This document shows, piece after piece, positions 16,975 to 25,704 of a DNA stretch of 64,000 nucleotides (its first letter is position 1; the number at the start of each line of letters is the position of its first letter). The notes below the pieces were generated by a model that worked only from the letters and a program-made list of their open reading frames with translations, was not told where the DNA came from and did not search any database. Made by a program: the position numbers and the translations under genes. Origin of the DNA: Shouchella shacheensis (GTDB lineage Bacteria > Bacillota > Bacilli > Bacillales > Bacillaceae_D); the NCBI RefSeq assembly GCF_001484965.1, contig NZ_LLYY01000003.1, positions 124,001 to 188,000 on the forward strand, in the 5' to 3' direction.

Positions 16975-17462
16975 TGGGGCGCGTACACGGCGTTTTCCAG
17001 AACCCGCACAAAAGCTTCTAGCTCCGTTTGCTCCTCTTCCGAAAAGCGGTTTTTGAGCGGGCTGTCGATATCAAGTACGGCAACGACCTCTCCGTTTGCA
17101 CGCACAGGAACGACAATTTCTGAGTTTGAGGCAGCGTCGCAGGCAATATGACCTGGGAACGTATGGACATCGGCTACGCGCATTGTTGCATTGTTTTTAA
17201 CGGTGGTACCACAGACGCCTTTTCCAATAGGAATACGAGTACAAGCGGGCAAGCCTTGGAACGGGCCGAGAACGAGCTCCTCTTCCTTTAAAAAATAGAA
17301 CCCGACCCAGTTTACGTCCCGTAGAAACTGCGCTAAGAGTGCACTCGCATTCGCAAAGTTGGCTAGAACGTCCGGTTCATCCTCAAGAAGAGCTGTAAGC
17401 TGCTTCTTGAGGAGATCGTAATCAGCTGAACGTTCATTGTTGTACGCTTTTTTTTCAAACAT
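16971..17462 (-). CDS. msrC: Free methionine-(R)-sulfoxide reductase (GAF domain)
   Basis: 163 residues from ATG 17462 (TGGGGG upstream); a longer in-frame start has no ribosome site. Single GAF domain with NWVGFYF, the three fRMsr cysteines in PACTRIPIGKGVCGTT and FPGHIACDAAS, and VPVRANGEVVAVLDIDSP. It reduces free Met-(R)-sulfoxide with thioredoxin. It corresponds to YtsP of B. subtilis and has the same neighbours (refZ upstream and divergent, rpsD downstream). The three-cysteine set is complete, so activity is expected. Confidence 0.93.
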   Translation of the reverse strand: MFEKKAYNNERSADYDLLKKQLTALLEDEPDVLANFANASALLAQFLRDVNWVGFYFLKEEELVLGPFQGLPACTRIPIGKGVCGTTVKNNATMRVADVHTFPGHIACDAASNSEIVVPVRANGEVVAVLDIDSPLKNRFSEEEQTELEAFVRVLENAVYAPH

Positions 17463-17493
17463 TTGTAACCCCCACATTCTCAAGTTGTGTATT

Positions 17494-17522
17494 AGTTTAC
17501 ATGAGTCTTTTCGATTCGGCAA
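17494..17522 (-). promoter_or_regulatory. sigma-A promoter for the fRMsr gene
   Basis: Minus strand: TTGCCG (17522-17517), 17-bp spacer, TAAACT (17499-17494). Confidence 0.6.
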
Positions 17523-17541
17523 AATAAGCGAATTTCTGCAC

Positions 17542-17554
17542 TTTTTGTCTAAAA
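17542..17554 (+). promoter_or_regulatory. Possible Spo0A box upstream of refZ
   Basis: TTTTTGTCTAAAA differs from the 0A-box TTTTGTCRAAAA core by one central base. It lies about 125 bp before refZ, a Spo0A- and sigma-H-linked gene in B. subtilis. Single short motif, so weak. Confidence 0.3.
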
Positions 17555-17676
17555 GTATTGCAGGAAAAACGGCTTTATACTAAAGGGAATGTGGAGGAGG
17601 GAGGCGAATAAAGTCTAATAAGGAACTTTCATTGAGCCGCGGTTTTTTGAAAGTGACAAGCTAGGAGGGATTGCTC

Positions 17677-18321
17677 TTGAGTGAAACGACGCGTTTGATG
17701 ATCCGTGACGCAGCGACCTATCTCTTTTACGCAAAAGGGTACCACGGAACCTCAGTAAGGGACATCGCGAAAGAAGCTTCAGTCAATGCAGCACTTGTTT
17801 CCTATTATTTTGGGGGAAAGCAGGGACTGTTTGAATCGTTAATGACGGATTTTTTTGAAGGGTATGTTAAGACGATAGAGACCTTTCGTCATTTGGATCT
17901 ACCGATTGACAAGCTATTCGAGGAACTTCTCTTTCAATTGCTTAAGTATCAGCAATCCCACCACTGGCTCGCACGAATGGCGCACCGGGAAATGACTCTT
18001 GATTCCACGCTTGTGCGTGAACTTATGACAACATACTTACGCAAAGAAAAATATGTATTCGAGCACCTTCTAAAGCGAGGAATGAACGAGGGAATATTCA
18101 CGCGGCAACCAGTCGATTTGCTTGTAATACAACTGCGAAATACGATCACGCTTCCCTTTAGCTCTCCACAGTACATGCGTGAGCTTTATCAATTGACGCC
18201 AGCGGAACCAAGCTTCACCACGCGCTATATGAAGCATGTCCGCCGCTTGCTTCAGGCGATCCTCTTTGAGCAAGAGAAACCAGGGAAACGTGTATATGTG
18301 AAACTTGCTAAATCGAAATAA
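17677..18321 (+). CDS. refZ: TetR-like cell division regulator RefZ
   Basis: 214 residues from TTG 17677, which has AGGAGG 8 nt upstream; the in-frame TTG at 17671 abuts the ribosome site and is less likely. An N-terminal TetR helix-turn-helix (residues ~5-50: GTSVRDIAKEASVNAALVSYYF) is followed by an all-helical ligand or dimer domain. Position between hisJ and the fRMsr gene matches RefZ (YttP) of B. subtilis, which binds motifs near the origin and regulates FtsZ placement during sporulation. A possible Spo0A box lies upstream. Its 3' end overlaps convergent hisJ by 14 nt. The RefZ name rests on synteny plus the TetR fold. Confidence 0.82.
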   Translation: MSETTRLMIRDAATYLFYAKGYHGTSVRDIAKEASVNAALVSYYFGGKQGLFESLMTDFFEGYVKTIETFRHLDLPIDKLFEELLFQLLKYQQSHHWLARMAHREMTLDSTLVRELMTTYLRKEKYVFEHLLKRGMNEGIFTRQPVDLLVIQLRNTITLPFSSPQYMRELYQLTPAEPSFTTRYMKHVRRLLQAILFEQEKPGKRVYVKLAKSK

Positions 18322-19108
18322 GGAAATCTCTTCCTGAAAGCAGTCCTTTCGCTGTATGAGCGTCCGACCCATAGACGAGTGGGATGTTCATACGAGCAGC
18401 CTGGACGGCTATCTCCCTCGGAGGGTAGGTTTCCTTGCAAAACGCCTTCTGTATCCCAGCCCCGTTATAATCGAGTTCAAGGCCTTGGTTTCTCACAAGT
18501 TGCAAAATGAGGTCTGTTTCGTTATGAAAACTAGCAGTTGTAGGGAATTTCTGAATAAATTTTCGGACAAGCGTCATATGACCGATCCGCTTTGGCTTGT
18601 GCGGCCCGAGATTGGCAGAAATGGACGCTTGAACGGTTTGATAATAACGCTTATGTACTGCCTCCACACTTCCGAGTCTCTTTACGAGTAGCTCAAACAT
18701 CTCCGGGCTGTAGTCCAAACAAAGAAATCCTTCCTCTGTCTCTAGAAAATGAACGGAAAGCAAGCTGTCATCAAGCAGCGGTCCGACTTCATTCAAGAAT
18801 GCCCTCGTTTCGTTTTCAATCCCTATAAGATAATCAACTTCTAGTCCAAGCTTGACGGTTAAATGCTCTGCGTATTCTTTTTTGACCTTTGCCACATCTT
18901 CAAGATAACAAACAAGATCATTGGGCTTCATCGCACTGTCGGCGTCTGGAACAGGGTCAGAAAAAGAAGGGGGGAGGGGTGCATGCTCTGTAAACGAGAG
19001 CGTATGAATCCCTTGTTTAATGGCTTGCTCACAATAATCAGCAAGTCGATCCGGGGAGCCGTGAGGGCAGTAAGGTGTATGGACATGGGAATCTATTGTT
19101 ATGAGCAT
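18308..19108 (-). CDS. hisJ: Histidinol-phosphatase HisJ (PHP family)
   Basis: 266 residues from ATG 19108 with CAGGAGG upstream; an earlier in-frame start has no ribosome site. PHP-domain motifs: DSHVHTPYCPHG (residues ~5-16), FTEHAP (~43-48), GLEVDY, the C-terminal VYGSDAH and conserved HNETDL. It dephosphorylates L-histidinol phosphate in histidine biosynthesis with a trinuclear metal site; all expected metal ligands appear present. It stands apart from any his operon, as in B. subtilis. Between promoter and start there is a small GAGAGG / CCTCTC hairpin with an ATTTTT tail. The 3' end overlaps refZ by 14 nt. Confidence 0.93.
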   Translation of the reverse strand: MLITIDSHVHTPYCPHGSPDRLADYCEQAIKQGIHTLSFTEHAPLPPSFSDPVPDADSAMKPNDLVCYLEDVAKVKKEYAEHLTVKLGLEVDYLIGIENETRAFLNEVGPLLDDSLLSVHFLETEEGFLCLDYSPEMFELLVKRLGSVEAVHKRYYQTVQASISANLGPHKPKRIGHMTLVRKFIQKFPTTASFHNETDLILQLVRNQGLELDYNGAGIQKAFCKETYPPREIAVQAARMNIPLVYGSDAHTAKGLLSGRDFLISI

Positions 19109-19242
19109 TGGTATACCTCCTGCAGAAAAATGAGAGGAGTGCCTCTCTGCGTTGAAATTTGTCGAACGGGAGTGTAGCGAAAGTGAACACAAACCCTCGC
19201 TTTCATGGTATCATATGACGTATGAAAAGACTTATGATATGG

Positions 19243-19270
19243 TTGTTGAAAGTTTGTGCATTATTATACA
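19243..19270 (+). promoter_or_regulatory. Candidate promoter for ezrA
   Basis: TTGTTG (19243-19248), 16-bp spacer, TATACA (19265-19270), about 110 bp upstream of the GTG start. Confidence 0.45.
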
Positions 19271-19380
19271 TACATATCAGGAAAAAGAAAGGATTGCTTT
19301 TTCCTATGATGAACCTCTCAAAGAGGAACGAGCTCTAGCATCTTTGTTTGAGGCAAAGCAACCGTAGAGGGGAGTTTTAC

Positions 19381-21084
19381 GTGGATTATTTCATAACTAT
19401 TGTTATTTCCATTATCGTTATCGTTTGCGCGTTCACGCTTGGCAGTATGTACGTGAGAAGAAACATTCATAAAGAAGTCGACCAGCTGGATGGAAGAAAA
19501 ATTAGCATACTTAACCGTAATATTTCTGAGGAAATTGCAAGAGTGAAGAAGCTCCGAATGTCTGGGGAAACCGAAGAGAAGTTTGAGGCCTGGCGTCGAG
19601 ATTGGAATGAAATTGTCGACACGATTCTCCCCGACATCGAAAAGCAGTTGATTGAGATTGAAGATCTAGCGGGGAAGTACCGTGTTAATAAAGCGAAACA
19701 GTTAATTACATGGACGGCGAACCGGGTGGAGACCGTTGAGAACCAACTCGATGTGATAGTGGAGGACATTGAGCATCTTGTCTCCTCAGAGCAGAAGAAC
19801 CGAGCCGAAATTGGCGAGGTCAAACAACAGTACCAGTCCTTAGCGAGCGATCTTCTAAAAAAACGCGGATCGTTTGGCGAGAGTTTGCCGGCCATTGATC
19901 AGCAAATGAGTGAACTGAAAGCGGAGCTTGTCTCTTTCGATCAGGCGATGGATGGTGGAAGCTACTTACAGGCGCGCAAGCAGCTACTAGGGATGAAGAA
20001 CCAATTGCATGAACTTCGCGAGAAAACCAAGGCGATTCCAAAGCTCCTAGTACAGGCGAGAACGACGATCCCGGCTGATCTGCGTAACTTGCAGCAAGGA
20101 ATAGCGCAAATGAAAGAGAGTGGGTACCAACTTGAACCATTTTCCTTTGAGCCTCGTCTGCAGGAATTTCAATCTGATCTGGATCTTGCGCTCGAAGATT
20201 TAGAAAAGTTAAGGGCTGACGAGGCTTCAGAACGATTGACTCTTGTTCAGGAGCAAATGGAGAGCATCTACTCCACCTTAGAAGAAGAAGTGTTATTCAA
20301 GCAAAAGCTAACGGAGCAAATTCCTGGATTAAAAGAGCAAATCCAACACGCGGACGCGCAGCTTCAGCAACTGCTTCGGGAAACTGCGCATGTACAGAAA
20401 AGCTACTTGCTCGCTGAAGAGGAAACGTATATTCAAGAGGCGGTTCAAAAGCAGATCGCGGACTTGAAAAAGCAGCTGTATGTTATTGTGGATGTCACGG
20501 AAAATCAAAAGCAAACGTTCGCTTCCATTTCCGACATGGTTGAAGAGTGGCACACGGAGATCAAGAAGGTTCAGGCGGAGATTGAGGCGGGCATTGATAA
20601 GCTCCATGACCTGAGAAAAGAGGAGCTTAAAGCAAAAGAGACCATCGAACGTTTACGTGCCATTATGCTTGAATCGAAACGGACGCTCCAGAAAAGCAAT
20701 ATTCCTGGTGTACCCGTCTCTTCCATTGAAGCTCTTAATGAAGGGGAGGAGCATATTCGCCAGGCCACGACACAACTGGATCAAGTGCCGCTGGAAATGG
20801 AAAAGGTGCGAGAACTTGTGGAAAAAGCGATCAAGTCGGTTGAAGAAAATACGATTCTGGTCAGCGAAATCGTAGAGAGTGCGCATGTCGCCGAGCTTCT
20901 CCTTCAGTATAGCAATCGCCACCGAAACAAAAGCGAAAAAACGCGGCGTTCCTTGCACGATGCAGAGAAACATTTCCGCCGCTTTGAATACGAAGAGGCG
21001 ATTCATTGTGCAGCAGATGCTGTCGAAGCCTATGAGCCAGATATTGTAGAAAAAGCGACCAAACACGCACGTGAGAGTGCTTAA
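19381..21084 (+). CDS. ezrA: Septation ring formation regulator EzrA
   Basis: 567 residues from GTG 19381, preceded by GAGGGGAG; the N terminus is then VDYFITIVISIIVIV, an N-out single membrane anchor (residues ~2-22). The rest is almost entirely coiled coil (spectrin-like helical bundles), rich in E, K, Q and L. EzrA binds FtsZ and restrains Z-ring formation away from midcell and also recruits PBP1. Length matches the B. subtilis protein (562). A terminator follows. Monocistronic, between hisJ and nifZ as in B. subtilis. Confidence 0.95.
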   Translation: MDYFITIVISIIVIVCAFTLGSMYVRRNIHKEVDQLDGRKISILNRNISEEIARVKKLRMSGETEEKFEAWRRDWNEIVDTILPDIEKQLIEIEDLAGKYRVNKAKQLITWTANRVETVENQLDVIVEDIEHLVSSEQKNRAEIGEVKQQYQSLASDLLKKRGSFGESLPAIDQQMSELKAELVSFDQAMDGGSYLQARKQLLGMKNQLHELREKTKAIPKLLVQARTTIPADLRNLQQGIAQMKESGYQLEPFSFEPRLQEFQSDLDLALEDLEKLRADEASERLTLVQEQMESIYSTLEEEVLFKQKLTEQIPGLKEQIQHADAQLQQLLRETAHVQKSYLLAEEETYIQEAVQKQIADLKKQLYVIVDVTENQKQTFASISDMVEEWHTEIKKVQAEIEAGIDKLHDLRKEELKAKETIERLRAIMLESKRTLQKSNIPGVPVSSIEALNEGEEHIRQATTQLDQVPLEMEKVRELVEKAIKSVEENTILVSEIVESAHVAELLLQYSNRHRNKSEKTRRSLHDAEKHFRRFEYEEAIHCAADAVEAYEPDIVEKATKHARESA

Positions 21085-21122
21085 GAAAGAGCTCCCTAGT
21101 GGTTACTAGGAAGCTCTTTTCA
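21085..21122 (+). terminator. Terminator after ezrA
   Basis: AAAGAGCTCCCTAG / CTAGGAAGCTCTTTT stem (one mismatch) ending in TTTT. Confidence 0.85.
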
Positions 21123-21179
21123 CTTGGAATGAAAACAATTGTGCTACCATGACGTTAGCAAATAAAAAGGGGAGAAGCC

Positions 21180-22322
21180 GTGATTTATCTAGATAATAGC
21201 GCGACAACGCGACCGTACAAGGAGGTTCTTGAGACGTATAATAAGGTTTCGACTTCTTACTTCGGAAACCCATCTTCGTTGCACACACTAGGGGTGGAAG
21301 CTGAACGAGTCCTTACAAAGTCAAGAGAAACCATAGCAAAAGAGCTCGAATGCCCTCCGCAAGGGATTATTTTTACTTCGGGCGGAACAGAGTCCAATTC
21401 TCTTGTCATTCAAGGGATGGTGAGAGGAAGGAAGGCAAAGCGCAGACATATTGTCACAACAACAGTGGAGCATGCGTCGACATACGAAAACGTCAGGGCT
21501 CTAGAAAAGGAAGGGGTGGAGGTCACTTATGTCGAGGTGGATGGTGAAGGGAGCGTAAGCGTAGAGGCAATCGAGAAGGCCATCAAGCCGCATACGGTTC
21601 TTGTCACGATCGCTCATGTCCAAAGTGAGCTTGGGACGATTCAGCCGATTGAGGAGATTGGTCACTTGCTAAAGGGACATCCTACAATCAAGTTTCACGT
21701 GGACGCTGTGCAGAGCATTGGCAAAGTTTTCTTCTCGATCAGCGAAGCGCATATTGACTTTTTAACGCTTTCAAGCCATAAGATTCACGGTTTAAAAGGA
21801 ACCGGGCTGCTTTATGTACGCGATAAACGGTTGCTCACCTCTTTGCTACGAGGGGGGGAGCAGGAGCAACAACTCAGGCCGGGAACACAAAACGTTGCTG
21901 GAGCTGCGGCAATGGCAAAGGCCTTACAGCTTACAATGAAGCAGTCTAGAGAAGGAATAAAACAGCTCGAAGCGAACCGTTCTCTTCTTATAAATGAGCT
22001 TAAGCGAGTGCCATCGTGTGAAATCAATTCACCGAGTACTCAGGGCGCCCCACATATCGTTAATTTCTCCGTGCGAGGAATGAAGGCGGAGGTGCTTGTC
22101 CAAGCGCTTGCAGCCAAAAGCATTTACGTCTCCTCGCAGTCTGCATGCTCTTCCAAGACAATGAAACCCAGTCGAATTCTCATTGGAGCGGGACATACGG
22201 AAGATGGTGCAAGCAGCGCAATTCGCATTAGTTTCTCTTTTGAAACAACGAACGAGGAGGTCATCGAATGTGCCCGTGCCTTGAATACGACAATACCAGA
22301 ACTAATGGAGGTGATGACATGA
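21180..22322 (+). CDS. nifZ: Cysteine desulfurase NifZ (partner of ThiI)
   Basis: 380 residues from GTG 21180 (AGGGGAG upstream). Class V PLP aminotransferase fold: YLDNSATT at the N terminus, [20 protein letters not shown], the PLP lysine in [10 protein letters not shown] (~residue 206) and the active cysteine loop SACSSK (~325). It takes sulfur from cysteine and passes it as persulfide to ThiI for 4-thiouridine in tRNA. It overlaps thiI by 4 nt (ATGA), a tight two-gene operon as in B. subtilis. Confidence 0.94.
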   Translation: MIYLDNSATTRPYKEVLETYNKVSTSYFGNPSSLHTLGVEAERVLTKSRETIAKELECPPQGIIFTSGGTESNSLVIQGMVRGRKAKRRHIVTTTVEHASTYENVRALEKEGVEVTYVEVDGEGSVSVEAIEKAIKPHTVLVTIAHVQSELGTIQPIEEIGHLLKGHPTIKFHVDAVQSIGKVFFSISEAHIDFLTLSSHKIHGLKGTGLLYVRDKRLLTSLLRGGEQEQQLRPGTQNVAGAAAMAKALQLTMKQSREGIKQLEANRSLLINELKRVPSCEINSPSTQGAPHIVNFSVRGMKAEVLVQALAAKSIYVSSQSACSSKTMKPSRILIGAGHTEDGASSAIRISFSFETTNEEVIECARALNTTIPELMEVMT

Positions 22323-23527
22323 AGATGGACCATATTCTTATACGTTATGGCGAGATTGGGGTAAAAGGAAAAAATCGTGTAGAGTTCGAAAAGCTCCTCG
22401 TTCGGAATATACGACAAGCACTGTCGATTTTTGAAGATGTAAAGGTGAAACGCACATTCGGACGAATTGTCGTAGAACTTCATGGGCAGCAGCATGAATC
22501 GGTGACAAAGGCACTAGCCAACGTTTTTGGCATTCATTCGTATAGCCTTGCGCTTCGTGTTGAAAACAAGGTCGAGGCAATGCAAAAAGGCGCAGCGTTC
22601 ATGCTCAGAGAGGGAAACAAGGCGCAAACTTTCAAAGTCACAACACGCAGAGCTTATAAGCCGTTTCCGATCGATTCACAGACGTTGAACCGCGAAATCG
22701 GCGGCTATGTTCTGCGAAGGAGCAGCAACGCCGTTCGTGTCGATGTGCACACTCCAGATGTTGAGATCAACGTAGAAGTGCGGGAGTCGGGGACGTATAT
22801 AACGGCCGGGGCTTATGAGGGAGCGAGGGGGCTGCCTGTAGGAGCAAGTGGCAAAGTGTTGCTTATGCTGTCCGGCGGAATTGATTCTCCTGTTGCTGGA
22901 CATATGATCATGAAACGGGGAGCGGAAATCGAAGCGATTCACTTTCACAGTCCCCCTTATACAAACGAGCGGGCAAAGCAGAAAGTCATGGACTTAGCAC
23001 GAGCACTTACAAGCTATGGCACAAATATCAATCTTCATCTCGTTCCATTTACAGAAATTCAAACGCATATTCATAAGGAGATTCCTAGTAATTATGAAAT
23101 GACGATTATGCGCCGCATGATGATGCGCATCGCCCAGCGGATTGCAAGTGACCGTGGAATCCTTGCTATCGCGACAGGGGAGAGTCTCGGTCAAGTGGCT
23201 TCACAGACGCTTGCGAGCATGAACACGATTAACGAAGTGACGACACTGCCCGTTCTTCGCCCACTTGTAACGATGGACAAACTAGACGTGATTAACTATG
23301 CCAAGCGCATCGGCACCTATGAAATCTCCATTTTGCCATATGAGGATTGTTGCACCATCTTCTTGCCGCCCGACTCCAAGACAAAGCCAAAGCGAGAAGG
23401 TGCGGCGAAGTTTGAGCAATTCATTCAAATTGAAGAAACCTGCGCTGCCGCTGTCACCAACACAGAAACGGTTACAATTAAGAGTGTGCAAGAGGCAGAA
23501 GCGGCCATCGATGACCTTTTTAATTAA
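22319..23527 (+). CDS. thiI: tRNA sulfurtransferase ThiI
   Basis: 402 residues from ATG 22319, with GGAGGTG upstream and a 4-nt overlap with nifZ; the ORF extends further 5' only inside nifZ. N-terminal ferredoxin-like plus THUMP domains (residues ~1-165), then an adenylating PP-loop domain with [11 protein letters not shown] (~183). There is no C-terminal rhodanese domain, as in B. subtilis, so the sulfur relay uses NifZ directly. It makes 4-thiouridine at position 8 of tRNA. A cysteine pair in EDCCTIF (~343) may take part in persulfide transfer. Confidence 0.95.
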   Translation: MKMDHILIRYGEIGVKGKNRVEFEKLLVRNIRQALSIFEDVKVKRTFGRIVVELHGQQHESVTKALANVFGIHSYSLALRVENKVEAMQKGAAFMLREGNKAQTFKVTTRRAYKPFPIDSQTLNREIGGYVLRRSSNAVRVDVHTPDVEINVEVRESGTYITAGAYEGARGLPVGASGKVLLMLSGGIDSPVAGHMIMKRGAEIEAIHFHSPPYTNERAKQKVMDLARALTSYGTNINLHLVPFTEIQTHIHKEIPSNYEMTIMRRMMMRIAQRIASDRGILAIATGESLGQVASQTLASMNTINEVTTLPVLRPLVTMDKLDVINYAKRIGTYEISILPYEDCCTIFLPPDSKTKPKREGAAKFEQFIQIEETCAAAVTNTETVTIKSVQEAEAAIDDLFN

Positions 23528-23550
23528 AAATATTTACCAATGAAGAAGCA

Positions 23551-23581
23551 TGTATGTTTTCACCCCTCTCGAGTCATTCTA
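23551..23581 (+). promoter_or_regulatory. sigma-G promoter for the SASP gene
   Basis: TGTATG (23551-23556), 18-bp spacer, CATTCTA (23575-23581), close to the forespore consensus TGMATR / CATAMTA. It is 24 bp upstream of the SASP ribosome site region. Confidence 0.65.
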
Positions 23582-23605
23582 TAAGTACCGAAGGAGGTGA
23601 GACAC

Positions 23606-23809
23606 ATGGCTAACAACAACAACTCAAACCAACTTGTTGTGCCTGGTGTACAACAAGCTCTTGACCAAATGAAATATGAAATCGCATCTGAATTCGGAGT
23701 AAACCTTGGTGCTGACTCTACATCTCGCGCAAACGGGTCTGTAGGTGGCGAAATCACCAAGCGTCTAGTTCAAACTGCTCAGCAGCAAATGAACGGCTCT
23801 CAACGATAA
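23606..23809 (+). CDS. sspA: Alpha/beta-type small acid-soluble spore protein
   Basis: 67 residues from ATG 23606, preceded by a near-perfect AAGGAGGTGAG. Classic alpha/beta [26 protein letters not shown] with the GPR protease cut site inside EIASEFG, then [22 protein letters not shown]. It coats spore DNA, forces an A-like form and protects against UV; GPR degrades it at germination. It lies between thiI and sppA, the sspA locus of B. subtilis. A sigma-G promoter precedes it and a strong terminator follows. It shows the organism is a spore former. Confidence 0.97.
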   Translation: MANNNNSNQLVVPGVQQALDQMKYEIASEFGVNLGADSTSRANGSVGGEITKRLVQTAQQQMNGSQR

Positions 23810-23827
23810 TTTTATAACATGACTAAA

Positions 23828-23854
23828 GAGGCGGGGTGTTCCCCGCCCCTTTTT
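23828..23854 (+). terminator. Terminator after sspA
   Basis: GGCGGGG / CCCCGCC stem, tetraloop TGTT, T run. Confidence 0.93.
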
Positions 23855-23950
23855 GGTTTGCAAAAAGGATGCTTTTGGAAAAGTTTGGTATCAAGTTTCA
23901 CACCAACGATAGTGAATGAAAATTGTAAATGACGACCTTCAACGGCTAAA

Positions 23951-23978
23951 TTGTTTCTGAGGACAAGTTGTTTATGAT
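23951..23978 (+). promoter_or_regulatory. Promoter for sppA
   Basis: TTGTTT (23951-23956), 16-bp spacer, TATGAT (23973-23978). Confidence 0.55.
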
Positions 23979-24028
23979 AAGCTAACTAAGGTAACTGGCA
24001 AGCAGAATTATAAGCAGGGAGTGAGCTG

Positions 24029-25021
24029 ATGAAAGCAAGGCGGTGGATAGCTCTTGGCGTTTCGGCGCTAGTGCTACTAGTTTCAGGAGTCATTTCGCTT
24101 ATTGTGGCAATTGTAAGTTTCAATCCCCAAGAGACGTTTAACCTTTCAGAAAGTGGAGGGGAGGTTGTTGTTCAAGAGGGAAGTGGCAATGGTCAAATTG
24201 CCTTACTTGATGTGAATGGGCTGATCATTAACAGTGGCGAAGAAAACTCTTTATTTACATCAGGGGGCTATAACCATCAAGTGTTTTTAAATCAACTAAC
24301 GCAGGCGATGGAATCGAATCCTGTGGAAGGGATTGTCCTTAACGTAGATAGTCCCGGAGGTGGTGTTCTTGAAAGTGCACAAATTCATGACCTTGTGGTC
24401 GAGGCTCAGGAGGAGTATGACAAACCAGTCTACATATCGATGGGCGGCACAGCTGCCTCCGGGGGCTATTATCTAGCAGCGCCTGCGGAGCGAATCTTTG
24501 CCAACGCACAGACCTTGACAGGATCGATTGGCGTCATTATGAGCTCTTACAACATTTCTGAACTACTTGATAATATTGGTGTTGAGGAGATTGTCTATAA
24601 GAGCGGCCCATTTAAAGACATCCTGTCACCGACCAGAGACGCAACGGAAGAAGAGGAAAACATCCTTCAAGGCATCGTGGATGAGTATTATGACGATTTC
24701 GTCAACGTCATTGCAGACGGGCGTGGCATGTCCGATGAACGTGTACGAGAGCTTGGGGACGGACGGGTGTATACGGGAGAGCAGGCCTTGGAAGAAGGTC
24801 TTGTTGACGAAATCGGAACATTGGATGACACCATTAAGGCTTTGCGTACGGAACTAGGAGGCGATTATGAGGTGATTTCCTATACACGGCCTTCGGGCAT
24901 GCCAAGCTGGATGAATTTCCTCAGTGATCGATTGCCAAACGTTCATTCAGAGTCCGATGTACTTCATCAGCTGGTGGAATACAATCAGCCACGGGCGTTG
25001 TACTTACAAACGTTTGAATAA
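24029..25021 (+). CDS. sppA: Signal peptide peptidase SppA
   Basis: 330 residues. One N-terminal membrane segment (residues ~7-29) then an extracytoplasmic ClpP-like S49 protease. NVDSPGGGVLES and the nucleophile serine in GGTAASGGYYLA (~Ser 150), then TGSIGV and the general-base lysine in YKSGPFKDILSP (~202) form the Ser/Lys dyad seen in Bacillus SppA. It digests remnant signal peptides in the membrane; in B. subtilis it also matters for lantibiotic resistance. CAGGGAGTGAG precedes the ATG. yteJ follows after 10 nt, so they are co-transcribed. Confidence 0.95.
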   Translation: MKARRWIALGVSALVLLVSGVISLIVAIVSFNPQETFNLSESGGEVVVQEGSGNGQIALLDVNGLIINSGEENSLFTSGGYNHQVFLNQLTQAMESNPVEGIVLNVDSPGGGVLESAQIHDLVVEAQEEYDKPVYISMGGTAASGGYYLAAPAERIFANAQTLTGSIGVIMSSYNISELLDNIGVEEIVYKSGPFKDILSPTRDATEEEENILQGIVDEYYDDFVNVIADGRGMSDERVRELGDGRVYTGEQALEEGLVDEIGTLDDTIKALRTELGGDYEVISYTRPSGMPSWMNFLSDRLPNVHSESDVLHQLVEYNQPRALYLQTFE

Positions 25022-25031
25022 GGAGGAATGA

Positions 25032-25613
25032 ATGATGGATCAAAGTGTGAAACCACGTTCATTCCCAAAAGAACCGTGGCGAAATGGACGTTTGCGCAGC
25101 CGAAATCGTCTGAAGGGGCAGGAGACAAAAGAAGAGCAGCAGGAGCGAAAGGGACTTCAGTCTTCTGTTCGGTACGCTGGGTTTTGGATGAGGGTTTGGG
25201 CGTTTTTGCTTGATTTGCTCCTGCTCACATCCTTAACGGGAGCTCTGCTTTGGACATGGGTGGATGCGTTTGAATCAGTGTCCTCTGTGGTTGCTTTTTT
25301 TGTAAGTTCGTTTTTGCTTCCTAGCATGTTGTACGCCCTGTTTTTCTTTTTATACTTTGGACTGATGACCAAGTGTTTCGGGCAGACGTTGGGCAAGATG
25401 CTTTTCGGAATTAAAGTTGTTCGGGTGGACGGAGGGAAGCTTACATGGATGGATGTGGTGATAAGAGAGGGAGCAGGGCGCGCCCTGCATCAAGCTCCTA
25501 TCTTTGGTCAATACATCCTCATGCTTGTTTATCTTGTCGTTACCTTCCATCCGAAGAAACAGGGAGTTCACGATCTTTTTGCCGAAACCTATGTTGTGCA
25601 TATTGATGAATGA
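25032..25613 (+). CDS. yteJ: RDD-family membrane protein YteJ
   Basis: 193 residues. A basic cytoplasmic N terminus (~50 residues, many R, K, E and Q) precedes an RDD domain with the arginine in FWMRVWAFLLDLLLL, an aspartate and membrane segments near residues 53-75, 83-110 and 155-170, then TLGKMLFGIKVV. In B. subtilis YteJ acts with SppA as an inhibitor of its protease activity, and here too it lies directly downstream of sppA. GGAGG overlaps the sppA stop. ATG 25032 or 25035 are both possible. Confidence 0.88.
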   Translation: MMDQSVKPRSFPKEPWRNGRLRSRNRLKGQETKEEQQERKGLQSSVRYAGFWMRVWAFLLDLLLLTSLTGALLWTWVDAFESVSSVVAFFVSSFLLPSMLYALFFFLYFGLMTKCFGQTLGKMLFGIKVVRVDGGKLTWMDVVIREGAGRALHQAPIFGQYILMLVYLVVTFHPKKQGVHDLFAETYVVHIDE

Positions 25614-25620
25614 CGAGTTT

Positions 25621-25655
25621 AAACCTGTCAGCGCTGCTGACAGGTTTATTTTGGT
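25621..25655 (+). terminator. Terminator after yteJ
   Basis: Perfect 12-bp stem AAACCTGTCAGC / GCTGACAGGTTT followed by ATTTTGG. Confidence 0.85.
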
Positions 25656-25704
25656 AGAGATAAGGGGAGCCTAGAAGTAACTTACTCGTAAAGGAAGCCG
25701 AGGG

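Noticed and set aside
17560-17592. sigma-H promoter candidate upstream of refZ (GCAGGAAAA ... GGGAAT)
   Set aside because: Spacing between the two parts is about 4 bp too long for the consensus.
19132-19147. GAGAGG/CCTCTC hairpin with ATTTTT in the hisJ leader as an attenuator
   Set aside because: Only 6 bp and no leader peptide or T-box features; noted in the gene entry only.
19152-19367. 71-codon ORF just before ezrA (TTG 19152; inner ATG 19215)
   Set aside because: No ribosome site at usable distance for either start, and it overlaps the likely ezrA promoter. Its second half looks protein-like, so it is not fully excluded.
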